This document shows, piece by piece, positions 20,548-30,029 of a DNA stretch of 64,000 bases. Positions within the stretch are counted from its first letter, which is position 1. Every line of letters starts with the position of its first letter. Source of the stretch: Bryopsis sp. KO-2023 (Eukaryota > Chlorophyta > Ulvophyceae > Bryopsidales > Bryopsidaceae); NCBI GenBank assembly GCA_030272585.1, contig BSYQ01000011.1:1240001-1304000 (forward strand), written 5' to 3'. The position numbers and the translations under genes are program-made. The notes beneath the pieces were generated by a model. That model was not told where the DNA came from, did not search any database, and saw only the letters and a list, made by a program, of their open reading frames with translations.

Positions 20548-20967
20548 TGTTAGTCTTTTAGCGCTATACGAGGTAGTTTGGGATAGAGCCGAGGGTGGCT
20601 GACGCATGCGGGTTCGCGAGTAAGACAGATTAGACCCAGAGTTTGGGGCATGCGTCAGCGTACTACACTTAGGGGTACTTAAGAGGCCCACTCGTTGTTT
20701 TGACGTTCACTTTATTTTGTAAGAACTCGGGATTCGTGGGATTGGTGTGTTCCCGCTTGTGTGTGTGTTTGTGTGTGTGTGTGTTAAGTGTTTGCCTGAC
20801 GCAATCACTTCCCAACCCAAGTGCTCTAGTAGCGTTCACAACCGCGCTAGCTAGAGAGTTGTCTAAACCAACAAACCCCACAAGTATACTTGCGTTAGCC
20901 AGCAAGTTATCACGAATCCAATCAACACAGCCGACCACTATTGCGTCACCCACAAGCTTCACTATCA
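20548..20967 (+). repeat. 5' LTR of element 1 (420 bp)
   Basis: TGTTAG at the start, CTATCA at the end. Contains an 11-bp inverted repeat (20599-20609 and 20648-20658), a TATA-like TACTTAAGAG near 20678 and a GT microsatellite at about 20757-20785. Confidence 0.95.
20599..20658. promoter_or_regulatory. 11-bp inverted repeat in U3 of element 1 (CTGACGCATGC / GCATGCGTCAG)
   Basis: Perfect arms separated by 38 bp, about 20 bases upstream of a TATA-like sequence. TGACGCA resembles bZIP (CRE/AP-1-like) sites, which is family knowledge and not proof. In element 2 the left arm reads CTGACGCATGT. Confidence 0.5.
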
Positions 20968-20969
20968 AT

Positions 20970-20981
20970 TGGTTTCGGAGC
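20970..20981 (+). promoter_or_regulatory. Primer binding site of element 1
   Basis: TGGTTTCGGAGC, two bases (AT) after the LTR. Complementary to tRNA 3' end GCTCCGAAACCA. Confidence 0.9.
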
Positions 20982-21112
20982 TAGGCAAGAACTTTAAGTT
21001 CTTGAGATCGAAACTTGTGAACGTGGCGCAACAAACGTTTTTGTTTGTTTGTTTGGTAGAGAGAAACTCCAACCGTGGTTGTTGAGTACTCCCAAATAGT
21101 GGCTGAGAGATC

Positions 21113-23767
21113 ATGGCTGACCGTGAACACGCATTGGCAGTGCGCGAGCCTCAAGTTGAAGAGCCAGGGATTGAACCTGAGTTCGATGAGGAATTGCCTG
21201 ACGCACCCAATGTTGTGTATCAACAAATAAACGTCCAGAACATCCACAATGTCCAGCAAGCAGCTGTCGACATAGACATGGGAGCTGATGCGGAAGCCTT
21301 AAGAGAGGATGTGGATGCGGTCCATGACCGTGTGGACGATTTAGCCCACGGGCTAAGGGGTCACCTGCAGCAAGTTGACCAGACACTGGGGCAGAGGCTA
21401 GCCCATGCTGAGGCCTCTGTGTCGAACCAACTGGCTGGCGCATCAGAGGTGATCGGGCAGGCGCTGGAAACACAGCACCAGCATGCGCAACAGGTTGAGG
21501 CCACACAGCATGCGGTGGTGTCGCAACAGCAGAAGCTGGATTCAGTAGCGGCTCAACATAGTCGATACGAGCAGAGGCTATTACGCCAAGATATCGACCA
21601 TAGAAAAGAAAGAGCTGAGATCAAAGCTTCTGTGGACGCAATAACGAGGAGGATGGATGCCGCAGACATCCTAGCGGACTCTCGTTTTGCTGACCTAAAA
21701 GAAGCAACTGAAGCATCAGCACTTCAGTTAAAACAACTCTCCGAGTTATCCCTTGTTCAAGGGCGGAGAATTGAAGGCTTATTAGGAACTGTTGCGGATT
21801 CCAACGAAAAAGTCGAACGGACTCTAGAATTGTTTCGGGAGTCCTTGCATAAGCAAGGTGCTGAGGTGAAGCGTTTGCAGAGCTCCAGAGTAGCAATTCA
21901 AAAAGATTTGATTGCCTTGGAGAAAAAGGCATCCAAGACCTGGGATCAGCAGCAAGATGCAGCTGATGTGGTTGCCTTAAGATTATCTGGCCTGGAACGA
22001 AGCATGGAGGATGTGAGTGGCGGAAGTCAGAGTGCCCAAAGTGGAAGTGATGCTCGTGCAGTATCACCAGAGCGAGAAGAATCAACTTCTCCTGAGCCTG
22101 AGGACTCAGCCTTTGGGATGCCGCTGCCGAAGAAATCAGTAAAGCAGTTGGCTGCATCATGGCCGCCACTAGACCAGAGCTTCGCGGTAGGAATGGTTGG
22201 GGCAGGAACCTCAACAATACCGGCTCCTCCAGCAGTACAGGTCGAGGAGGGTGAAATTGTTGCTGCAGAAGCACCACCATGCACTGCAGTGGATAGCGCA
22301 CCAGACGCTGATTTCACATTCCCTCAGTTGATACCTCCAAGTACAAGAGCTCAGCCTGGAGTACGCATCTCAGAACCCGACTCTGCCGATGGATCACGTA
22401 GACCCACACGAACTAACCCAAGAGTTCTCTCCTCAGCAGAAGTGTTATATCAAATTGACCTTGAGCGTGCTAAGGCACAGGTCAGAGAAGAGAAAGGAAA
22501 AGAACCCATGCAGATCCCCACACGTACTGGACGATTGGGACTTGGGTTAAGTGCTTTGGGAGCAAGGGTAGAAAATAATCCCTTTGCTGCACTTGGTTCA
22601 TATGAGTCTACTGGTGGACCCAGTCGAGTTCCTCGCATGCGAGGTAACTTTGGAGACCCTGGTGATGACGACCCAGATGATGATGGCGGTGATGATTACC
22701 GCGACAGACGAAACCGCCCACCTTCCCGCATTCCAGGTGCGCCTGATGGCGGAGGAGGTGGTGGCGGCGGTGGAGATGGTGGAGGCGGTGGACCTCCCGG
22801 TGGACCTCCTGATGGAGGTGGAGGTGGAGGTGGCGCTGGACCGGCAGGCCCAGGACCTCCTAGGCAAGGACAGTGGTTGCCTAGCACCGTCAAGTTGCAA
22901 ATGCCTCGCGCATTTAACGGAAGTGGAGAACCAAAAGCCCGTAAATGGCAAGTGCTCATGACGCGGTACTTGAGAACCTGCGGAGTGCATGAAGCACAGT
23001 GGCAATCGATTATGGCCACTAACCTTTATGGAGCTGCCTCGGATTGGTTAACGATGCAAGAGTTGAAAATTCACCGAGGTGAAAGACCACCCTTCCGTGA
23101 CTGGATGGACTTCATGGATGGTTTAGCTACAGCTTTCGAATTCTCTAGTGATCGAGATGAAGCGTGGCGTGACCTCCATAAACTCAAGCAGACTGGAACC
23201 GTGAAACAGTTCGTTAAAGAGTTTCAGCGGTTAGTTTTGAGGATTCCAGACCTCGAAGAGGATCACCAGTATTTGCTCTTCGTGGATGGACTTAAAAGTG
23301 AAGTTCAGAAGTTAGTCGCAGCAACGGTACCTCGAGATGTCGAGGCCGCCATCATATCCGCCGAACGATTGGAAGCCCTTGGAGTTGGAACACAAGGCCA
23401 AGGAGGGCAAACCAATCAGAAAAAGAAAGGAGTCTGGCGTGGTGGAAGAAAGAAGAAAGGCCAGAATCAGGGTCAGCAGCAGCAGAACCCTACACCACCA
23501 GCCCAAGCACCACCACAAGCTGCCGCAGGAGTGCAACAGCAGCAGCAACAGCAACAAGGACGAGGAGGAGGACGTGGTGGTGGTGGTGGACGTGGACGCG
23601 GTGGTGGTAACCGTGGAAGAGGACAAGCCAATCAGGGAAGACAGAACCCCCAGGGGGGAGGGGGATATAATTGTTATCTTTGTGGAAAGAAGGGTCACCC
23701 TGTGAGGCAATGTCCTAGATTGGAGGAGGTGAAAAACCTCCCCGATGTAAAAAAAATGTTAAACTGA
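21113..23767 (+). CDS. gag: Element 1 Gag
   Basis: 884 codons from ATG at 21113, 131 bases after the PBS. The structural polyprotein should form the particle and bind the RNA. N-terminal acidic segment (PEFDEELPD), then long coiled-coil-like heptads to about residue 310, Ser/Glu and Pro-rich linkers, a Gly-rich spacer (about residues 540-585), the retrotransposon Gag domain (about 590-760, with ASDWLTMQELKIHRG and TGTVKQFVKEFQRLVLRIPD), a Lys/Gln/Gly/Arg-rich tail and a CX2CX4HX4C knuckle (CYLCGKKGHPVRQC). The last codons lie in an A-rich tract that forms the frameshift site, then TGA. Related to Gag of element II. Confidence 0.95.
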   Translation: MADREHALAVREPQVEEPGIEPEFDEELPDAPNVVYQQINVQNIHNVQQAAVDIDMGADAEALREDVDAVHDRVDDLAHGLRGHLQQVDQTLGQRLAHAEASVSNQLAGASEVIGQALETQHQHAQQVEATQHAVVSQQQKLDSVAAQHSRYEQRLLRQDIDHRKERAEIKASVDAITRRMDAADILADSRFADLKEATEASALQLKQLSELSLVQGRRIEGLLGTVADSNEKVERTLELFRESLHKQGAEVKRLQSSRVAIQKDLIALEKKASKTWDQQQDAADVVALRLSGLERSMEDVSGGSQSAQSGSDARAVSPEREESTSPEPEDSAFGMPLPKKSVKQLAASWPPLDQSFAVGMVGAGTSTIPAPPAVQVEEGEIVAAEAPPCTAVDSAPDADFTFPQLIPPSTRAQPGVRISEPDSADGSRRPTRTNPRVLSSAEVLYQIDLERAKAQVREEKGKEPMQIPTRTGRLGLGLSALGARVENNPFAALGSYESTGGPSRVPRMRGNFGDPGDDDPDDDGGDDYRDRRNRPPSRIPGAPDGGGGGGGGGDGGGGGPPGGPPDGGGGGGGAGPAGPGPPRQGQWLPSTVKLQMPRAFNGSGEPKARKWQVLMTRYLRTCGVHEAQWQSIMATNLYGAASDWLTMQELKIHRGERPPFRDWMDFMDGLATAFEFSSDRDEAWRDLHKLKQTGTVKQFVKEFQRLVLRIPDLEEDHQYLLFVDGLKSEVQKLVAATVPRDVEAAIISAERLEALGVGTQGQGGQTNQKKKGVWRGGRKKKGQNQGQQQQNPTPPAQAPPQAAAGVQQQQQQQQGRGGGRGGGGGRGRGGGNRGRGQANQGRQNPQGGGGYNCYLCGKKGHPVRQCPRLEEVKNLPDVKKMLN

Positions 23768-23802
23768 CCGCCAGGCAGGAAACTGCTTCGTCTGAGCCTG
23801 GC
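23749..23802 (+). promoter_or_regulatory. -1 ribosomal frameshift signal (A_AAA_AAA plus stem-loop) between gag and pol
   Basis: The zero-frame codons GTA AAA AAA ATG contain the canonical heptamer A AAA AAA (23749-23755), four codons before the gag stop. The -1 frame entered there is open through to the pol stop. Fourteen bases downstream a 7-bp stem GCCAGGC (23770-23776) pairs with GCCTGGC (23796-23802) around a 19-base loop. The same arrangement is kept in element 2. Shifting would give a Gag-Pol fusion. Confidence 0.8.
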
Positions 23803-26800
23803 CGACGCAAACGTCGTAAGCGAAACAGAGTTCGTAGGCGGCGTAGGAAGCATAGATCAAAAGTAGGTGCCTCGAAAAAGGTTAAAAGTACTCACAGCGG
23901 AAAACCTGAGGAGCGGACTAGTACACCGCGTGAAGAGAGAACAGAGACACTCTCCACATCTACCCAATCGGCACATGACAACTGCGATTGGAAAAATGAA
24001 CAGAAGGAAAGCACACCGGATGAGATGGACGCGCCTCATGCGTCATCTGCATCTCTTCCCTCTGTTAGTGAATCTGTGGGCTCATTGGAGTCGCAGAGTA
24101 GTCTACAGGAGTCCCTGCCTGCAGACGTAGACGATAGTGGGTCAGAAACAACCCAACGGTCTACCACAGAGCGAGTTAATGTGTCAGAAGTTCGATCAAC
24201 TTCATCAACCAAGGGTGACACATGCCCTCTGTTAAAAATTCAAGAAGTGCCTGTGAGAGGGTACGAAGTAAAAGCACGGATCAAGACCACGGACCTTTAT
24301 GCATTCATTGATTGTGGAAGTACCGCAAACTATATCAATGATAAGGTAGCGCGTGATCTCGGGTTGTCGATTACACCAAACTCAAAGAGAGCAATGTTGG
24401 CAAACGGAGATATTAAAGAATTGGCTGGCAGCTGTAACAACCTCCGAGTAAAGATAGGAGGGCTGAAGTGCAAAATGAAAGCGGATCTGTTCCCAGACCT
24501 TGGTTATGACCTAATATTGGGCATGCCTTGGTTGCAGAAAGAAAACCCCCGCATAGACTTTCAGCAGAATGAGATTTCAGTTTGCAAAAACAGCCAAGTG
24601 TTTCATCTTCCGTTGCGTCATCCAACCCAAGAGAGTATTGAACCTGAACGAAAAGTACAGTCGATACTGCAAGAAGTGCCAGTGACTGAGTGTTCAGCTA
24701 AACGAATGATGCGTCATCTCAAAACAGAGACAGCATTCATGGTTGTAGTGCAAGAGTCTGAAGAGAAAGCTTTAGGCCAACATGAATTGCCTGACGCAAT
24801 AGAGCGAACACAGCCATTCAACACTGAGGATGAGATTGGCAAACTTATTCGTTCAGACACCCCTGCCGAAATTAAAAAGGTGGTAGAAAAACACCGTGGT
24901 GTGTTCCCTCGTGATTTACCCCCAGGGATCCCTCCGAAAAGAAAAGGTCATGAGTTTAAGATAGACCTGGAGGATCCAACACCTATCCATCGTCCAATAT
25001 ACAAGCTTTCACCAGCAGAGCTGGATGAAGTGAAAGCACAAGTGGACTACCTTCTGGAACAGAAGAAAATCAAACCATCCGAGTCCCCTTGGGGCGCGCC
25101 AATCCTATTTGTACCGAAAAAGGATGGAGGCTTAAGGATGTGTGTGGATTACAGGTGGATCAATAAGGTGACGGTGAAAAACCGGTATCCTTTACCCCTG
25201 CCAGAAGAATTGATGGATAGAGTGTTCAAAGCCAAAGTGTTCTCGAAGTTAGATCTGCGATCAGGCTATTGGCAATTTCCAGTAAGGCCATCTGATACAG
25301 ATAAAACAGCGTTCCGCACGAGATACGGTCACTTTGAGTTTTTGGTAGCGCCTTTTGGGCTAACCAATTGCCCAGCGCAATTCCAAACTCTAGTGCAAGA
25401 CCTACTCGCAGAGTTTTTAGATGATTTTGTTGTTGTCTTTATCGATGACATACTCATCTTCTCTGAAAACATGGAACAGCATGCCGAACACTTAGAGAAA
25501 GTCCTGTCGCGACTAGCAGAATATCAGCTTTTTGCTAAGGCAAGTAAAAGTGAGCTGGCTGTCGCAACAGTAGACTATCTTGGCAACCGCATTAGCGGAA
25601 GTGGGTTAAAACCACAGGAACAAAAAGTGAAGGCAGTGAAGGAGTGGAAGGAACTACAGAGTGTTAGTGATGTACGTAGTTTCCTTGGAATGGTTTCATA
25701 CTACAGGAAATTCATTCCCCAGTTTGCACATGTTGCTGGACCACTCCATGACTTAGTGAAAAAAGACCATCCCTGGAGATGGGGACAGGTTGAGCGTGGC
25801 GCATTCAATGAACTGAAAAAGCGTTTAAGTCAAGCTCCCGTCCTTATTTTTCCAGATGCGTCACTGCCTTACACTGTGATCACTGATGCGTCGAATGAGG
25901 CCATCGGTGCCGTGTTAACACAGGATCACGGAGAGGGGCTACAGCCAATAGCTTACCTCTCACGTAGATTCAAGCCTGCCGAGCTTAACTATGCACCATA
26001 CGACAAAGAGTTGTGTGCAATATGTTATGCGATGGTGCAGTGGAGACATTATCTAGAAGGTTGTGCGGGTGGAGTAACAGTGTTCACTGACCACCAACCT
26101 CTGACGCATATTCTGTCGCAGAGGAACCTTTCTAGAACCCAAGCAAGATGGCTTGAGGCGGGGTACCTGACTTCGATCAACCCCAAGATCTCCTATATCA
26201 AAGGCAAGGCTAATGTGTTAGCAGATGCTCTCTCCCGCAGTGTTCCTAAGCCCGTGGAAACTGCGATGAACATTTCCACTTGGCAAGTGCATCAAGCAAG
26301 CCAAGACGAGTGGAAACAAGCCCTCCAAGCTGATAACTCCTTGGTGAAGATATTGCGGAAGCTTGAGAGTGGCGAGGAAGTTGAGGGATATTTCCTCAGA
26401 GAGGGAATACTCTGGACGGTCCCAAAGAGAGGATTAGTCGAGAAAGTGGTGGTTCCTAAAGGCCAGCGCAATAAGATCATGAAGGAGTGCCATGAGACAC
26501 CTTCAGCAGGCCATACAGGACCAGCGCGAACAGGAGAAATCCTCGCGCGGCGATATTGGTGGAAGGGGTGGATGAATGAGTTGAAGGCATTTGTGCGCGA
26601 ATGCCCTGTGTGCCAACAAATAAAGGCTGACACACAGAAGCCTATGGGCTTACTTCAACCCCTGCCAATACCTGAGCGGAAGTGGGAGCAGATTACCACT
26701 GACTTGGTGACAGATCTACCAGCATCCAATGGGTTTAGTGCTGTAGCTGTCTTTGTCGATAGACTTACCAAGTTTGTGCATTTCGCCCCATGTACTAAAG

Positions 26801-27765
26801 AGATTACCGCTGCAGGATACGCCCAACTTTTTATCGAACATGTTTACCGCAACCATGGCCTACCTAAAGTGATTGTGTCTGATAGAGACCCTCGCTTTAC
26901 CAGCAAGTTCTGGCAGACGCTTTTTAAAGCTCTGGGTACAGAGATTCGTATGAGTACAGCTTACCACCCTCAGACGGATGGGCAGAGTGAGGTTACCATA
27001 CGTACTCTGGAAAATTTTCTAAGGCCATATGCTGAGAGGTATCCCCATAAGTGGGTTGAGTATTTACCTACAGCAGAGTTTGCAGCAAACAATGCGGTGA
27101 ATGCGAGTACAGGGTTCGCACCTGCATATTTGATGTATGGGTACCATCCAGAAACGCCAAACATTGGTGGGACGGCAACGCAATTTCAAGTGGAAGCAGT
27201 TAAGACTATGGTAGCACGGATGGCACAGGACTTAGATACCGCAAAAGCATATTACTCTAGAGCACAACACAGAATGTGTGTGAGTGCAAACAAGAAGAGG
27301 AAAGATATTGCTTTTGAGAAAGGGGATAAAGTCCTGATAAAAAGCCGTTTTATTCCGTTGGCTGCTTTGAACAAAGTGAGTCCCAAACTGCGCCGTCGAT
27401 TTGTGGGTCCCTTTGAAATTGTGGAGAAAATATCAAAGGTGGCTTACAGAGTTCAACTTCCGGAAACATGGCTCATTCACCCAGTGTTTCATGTTTCTAA
27501 GTTCAAGCGTTATCACGCCTCGAGTGATAACAGCAGGCAGATACAACCTCCAGAAGGAGAGTTGATTGGTAGCGAAGTAGAGTATGAGGTCGAAAATATC
27601 CTAAGGGCTAGAGGTAAACGCAATCGTGAATACCTAGTGCTGTGGAAAGGATACGATCTACTTGACGCTACTTGGGAACCTGAAGCTAATCTGGTTAACG
27701 CACCAGATATACTTCGCGCATTTAAAGAGAAAGAAAGAAAAGAGTTGCAGAAAGGAAGAGAATAG
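23755..27765 (+). CDS. pol: Element 1 Pol: protease, RT, RNase H, integrase, chromodomain
   Basis: Reached by -1 frameshift at 23755 (1,336 residues), with the first ATG at 24025. Residues counted from that ATG: aspartic protease with DCGSTANY near 96 and LGMPWL, RT with CVDYRWIN and the catalytic FIDD near 472-475, RNase H with TDAS (about 618), YDKEL, TDHQP and ADALSRS, integrase zinc finger HETPSAGH plus CPVC (about 822-860), catalytic Asp in TTDLVTDLP (about 893), Asp in SDRDPRF (about 953) and Glu in DGQSEVTIRT (about 989), then a chromodomain (about 1186-1240, YLVLWKGYD and TWEPEANL). All catalytic residues are present. One oddity is YLGN where element 2 has YLGY. The N-terminal extension before 24025 is Arg/Lys-rich. 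Confidence 0.95.
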   Translation, partial: NVKLTARQETASSEPGRRKRRKRNRVRRRRRKHRSKVGASKKVKSTHSGKPEERTSTPREERTETLSTSTQSAHDNCDWKNEQKESTPDEMDAPHASSASLPSVSESVGSLESQSSLQESLPADVDDSGSETTQRSTTERVNVSEVRSTSSTKGDTCPLLKIQEVPVRGYEVKARIKTTDLYAFIDCGSTANYINDKVARDLGLSITPNSKRAMLANGDIKELAGSCNNLRVKIGGLKCKMKADLFPDLGYDLILGMPWLQKENPRIDFQQNEISVCKNSQVFHLPLRHPTQESIEPERKVQSILQEVPVTECSAKRMMRHLKTETAFMVVVQESEEKALGQHELPDAIERTQPFNTEDEIGKLIRSDTPAEIKKVVEKHRGVFPRDLPPGIPPKRKGHEFKIDLEDPTPIHRPIYKLSPAELDEVKAQVDYLLEQKKIKPSESPWGAPILFVPKKDGGLRMCVDYRWINKVTVKNRYPLPLPEELMDRVFKAKVFSKLDLRSGYWQFPVRPSDTDKTAFRTRYGHFEFLVAPFGLTNCPAQFQTLVQDLLAEFLDDFVVVFIDDILIFSENMEQHAEHLEKVLSRLAEYQLFAKASKSELAVATVDYLGNRISGSGLKPQEQKVKAVKEWKELQSVSDVRSFLGMVSYYRKFIPQFAHVAGPLHDLVKKDHPWRWGQVERGAFNELKKRLSQAPVLIFPDASLPYTVITDASNEAIGAVLTQDHGEGLQPIAYLSRRFKPAELNYAPYDKELCAICYAMVQWRHYLEGCAGGVTVFTDHQPLTHILSQRNLSRTQARWLEAGYLTSINPKISYIKGKANVLADALSRSVPKPVETAMNISTWQVHQASQDEWKQALQADNSLVKILRKLESGEEVEGYFLREGILWTVPKRGLVEKVVVPKGQRNKIMKECHETPSAGHTGPARTGEILARRYWWKGWMNELKAFVRECPVCQQIKADTQKPMGLLQPLPIPERKWEQITTDLVTDLPASNGFSAVAVFVDRLTKFVHFAPCTKEITAAGYAQLFIEHVYRNHGLPKVIVSDRDPRFTSKFWQTLFKALGTEIRMSTAYHPQTDGQSEVTIRTLENFLRPYAERYPHKWVEYLPTAEFAANNAVNASTGFAPAYLMYGYHPETPNIGGTATQFQVEAVKTMVARMAQDLDTAKAYYSRAQHRMCVSANKKRKDIAFEKGDKVLIKSRFIPLAALNKVSPKLRRRFVGPFEIVEKISKVAYRVQLPETWLIHPVFHVSKFKRYHASSDNSRQIQPPEGELIGSEVEYEVENILRARGKRNREYLVLWKGYDLLDATWEPEANLVNAPDILRAFKEKERKELQKGRE

Positions 27766-28214
27766 GGAAACAGAGTGTTTGATGGCTAAGGTGGAACTCC
27801 TTATAGCAAGGGGGCGCGAAAAAGGATACCTTAGAAAAACTCTGTCGACTTCCAAACCAACTCTTTAACTTTAATGCGTTAGGTGCCTAAGTTACTTGGC
27901 TGGCGCAGTAAGTGTAGCTTCAGTAGTACTTTAGAAACCGGGCAAACGATGTCACATTCGAGATAGTGTGGTTGTTCCGAGAAAACCCCTATCAAGTGAC
28001 GTGTTGAGGTGGTCTTGACGAGACTCCAACCGAGCAAAACGTTGGTGTCTCACCCCAATAACTCAACGAGGAAAGTGTACGAGTCACCCAGCCTTATAAG
28101 CGCAGCCCTCGAACCATTTTGCCCTAGTGTTTGTGTGAACGGAGCGAGCTCCTGAGTGAAAAACAGTCTAAAGACGCCCAAACCGTTGTTATTTCTTTCT
28201 TTCCGACGAACATA
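27766..28214 (+). promoter_or_regulatory. Pol-ORF3 intergenic region with TATA-like box
   Basis: 449 bases with no ORF conserved between the two copies. TTATAAG at 28094-28100 lies about 115 bases upstream of the ORF3 ATG and is present at the same place in element 2 (58073). It could drive a separate ORF3 transcript. A spliced mRNA is the alternative. Confidence 0.4.
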
Positions 28215-30029
28215 ATGGCTGCCGACACACCCGCCGCAATTATTGCGAGGTTGGAAGCGGAGGTAGCTCAAAAAGAAGAGGAGCTGCAGCACTTTACGTC
28301 GACCGCAGAGGAAGTGCTGCAGAACAATGAGGCTTTAACCCGGCAGCTCTCAGAGTTGAGTGACCGGACGAAAGCAGCTGAGGCTGCGAAGGAGGCAGCG
28401 GAGAAAGCCAAGGATAAGGCGGAGGCGGAAAAGAAAGAAGCGGAGGACAAGACCAAGGTCTTGGAAGAAAAATTGGAAGCCATGAAGCTGAAAAAGCAAA
28501 GGTTCCAATCTCACATGATGGCTAACCATCGTGAGAATGACCTCCGTAAACAAGCTCTCGGGGGAATGGTGGATCGATTTACCGCGGTAGAGGAAACGCT
28601 GCAGCGAGCTGTAGCAACCGCGTGGAGTGCAGCAGCCAATAACCTTAAGAAGGAATTGGCAGAACAAGAGCTGCAGATCGATTTGCTGGGAGAGTCCCTC
28701 AGAGACGGCTCTGAAAAACTTCAAGTGCAGAGCGAAACAACGGACAAGATGCTGCGTTTGAACCCGGCGGTACCAGCACCACGGGTACGCGAAGAACTGG
28801 ATCGCCAAGTCCAAGTTCTGTTGTCAAACGCAACACTTGATCTGGAACCGTCCAAGGACGATGATGCGGGAGGCTCAAGCAAGGGCAAGGGGAAAGGGAA
28901 AAACAAACGCCCAAGCTCGCCGTGTAGGGATGAAGATCCACACGGAAAGAGAAGGCGAGAGGACGGTGACGATGAAGGTGGTGAGCCACCGAGGGATCGT
29001 ATGCCTGGAGATGCAGCAAGAGCCAACTTGTTACTCAAGTTAAAGGCTGCCGCATTAAAGACTCCAGCACCCTCACAACCAGCGCCAACAGTTCAGACTC
29101 CCGGAGATGAGGCTACCGCAATAGCACCGGGGGAGGACTTATTCGACATGAGAGAGGAGGAGCTTTTGGACTTGGATTTTAACGAAGAAATTGACTTCGG
29201 CAGTCCACCTCCTAGGCTCGAAGGTCCTAGTTCTGAACTGGAGGACGGGGAAATACGGAATGATGAAGGGCCAAGCCAGGTGACAGAGGTTCAGCGTGCG
29301 GTCCATCCACCGTTGGAGTTAGCTCCAACAGAAGCAGCACTTCGGGCTTTCCGAGAAAAGGTTAAGCTCAGGAGACTAAGGGCGGCTGCTCAGGACAAAG
29401 TGGATGCTGCACCCAGCGAAGTGAACCTGTCACGGGAGGATATCGAGGAGGCTTGCAACCCCATCACTGCGTCAGAGAAATGGCCGAAGGTCCAATATAC
29501 GAACCCCAGGGACCGAGCCTTGCAAAATTACCGCGGCAACCGGCACTTTCACGAGTTGCCCATGTGCATTTGGTGCGGGAGAAGCCCAATGCAAGCAAGT
29601 GCTCAGCGGCTGACGCAGAAGAAGTATTCCGTCCTTCCTTGTGGGTATCACCTCGTGTGTGATGCTCACTGGTTGGCATACTCGATGCTGGGGCGCATCG
29701 TCACGGCGGTCCAAAAAGTCGCGGAAGTGGACAACAAGTCCATCGCCACCGTCTCCCCATTCTCTCTACCTGCCCATATGTTGAAGCTGACACGCTCGAC
29801 GTTCGAAGAAATCCCTCCGTTCCCGGCTGAGCACGAGAAGTTGCCACACTGCAACATGTGTGTGAAGCGGCAGCTCAAGGTGTCCGGCATCACAAGGGAT
29901 CTGCCATTCCTTAAGTCCAAGAGGGTGGCTGCCGCATTTGATCCCTGTGTCCGGTATCGTGCAGTGCAGCAAGCGCATGCGCAGGAGCAGCGTGCTATTC
30001 AGCAAGCGCAAGCGCCGGAACAGCGTTAA
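28215..30029 (+). CDS. Element 1 ORF3: accessory protein after pol, coiled coil plus RING-like Cys/His cluster
   Basis: 604 residues from ATG at 28215 (MAADTPAAIIARLEAEV). The frame upstream of this ATG is not conserved in element 2, which fixes the start. I do not recognise the family. Visible parts: Ala/Glu/Lys coiled coil (about 10-110), a second helical segment to about 215, a basic patch typical of a nuclear signal (KGKGKGKNKRPSS and GKRRRED, about 235-265), an acidic Pro-rich middle, and a C-terminal cluster CIWC, then CGYHLVCDAH about 21 residues on, then CNMC about 60 residues further. The spacing C-x2-C, C-x2-H-x2-C-x2-H, C-x2-C resembles RING or treble-clef zinc sites. No signal peptide or membrane segment, so not an envelope protein. 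The matching ORF in element 2 has equal length. Confidence 0.85.
   Translation: MAADTPAAIIARLEAEVAQKEEELQHFTSTAEEVLQNNEALTRQLSELSDRTKAAEAAKEAAEKAKDKAEAEKKEAEDKTKVLEEKLEAMKLKKQRFQSHMMANHRENDLRKQALGGMVDRFTAVEETLQRAVATAWSAAANNLKKELAEQELQIDLLGESLRDGSEKLQVQSETTDKMLRLNPAVPAPRVREELDRQVQVLLSNATLDLEPSKDDDAGGSSKGKGKGKNKRPSSPCRDEDPHGKRRREDGDDEGGEPPRDRMPGDAARANLLLKLKAAALKTPAPSQPAPTVQTPGDEATAIAPGEDLFDMREEELLDLDFNEEIDFGSPPPRLEGPSSELEDGEIRNDEGPSQVTEVQRAVHPPLELAPTEAALRAFREKVKLRRLRAAAQDKVDAAPSEVNLSREDIEEACNPITASEKWPKVQYTNPRDRALQNYRGNRHFHELPMCIWCGRSPMQASAQRLTQKKYSVLPCGYHLVCDAHWLAYSMLGRIVTAVQKVAEVDNKSIATVSPFSLPAHMLKLTRSTFEEIPPFPAEHEKLPHCNMCVKRQLKVSGITRDLPFLKSKRVAAAFDPCVRYRAVQQAHAQEQRAIQQAQAPEQR

Noticed and set aside
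28131..28214. Longer ORF3 starting upstream of the ATG
   Set aside because: No ATG upstream in frame, and the upstream frame is shifted in element 2.
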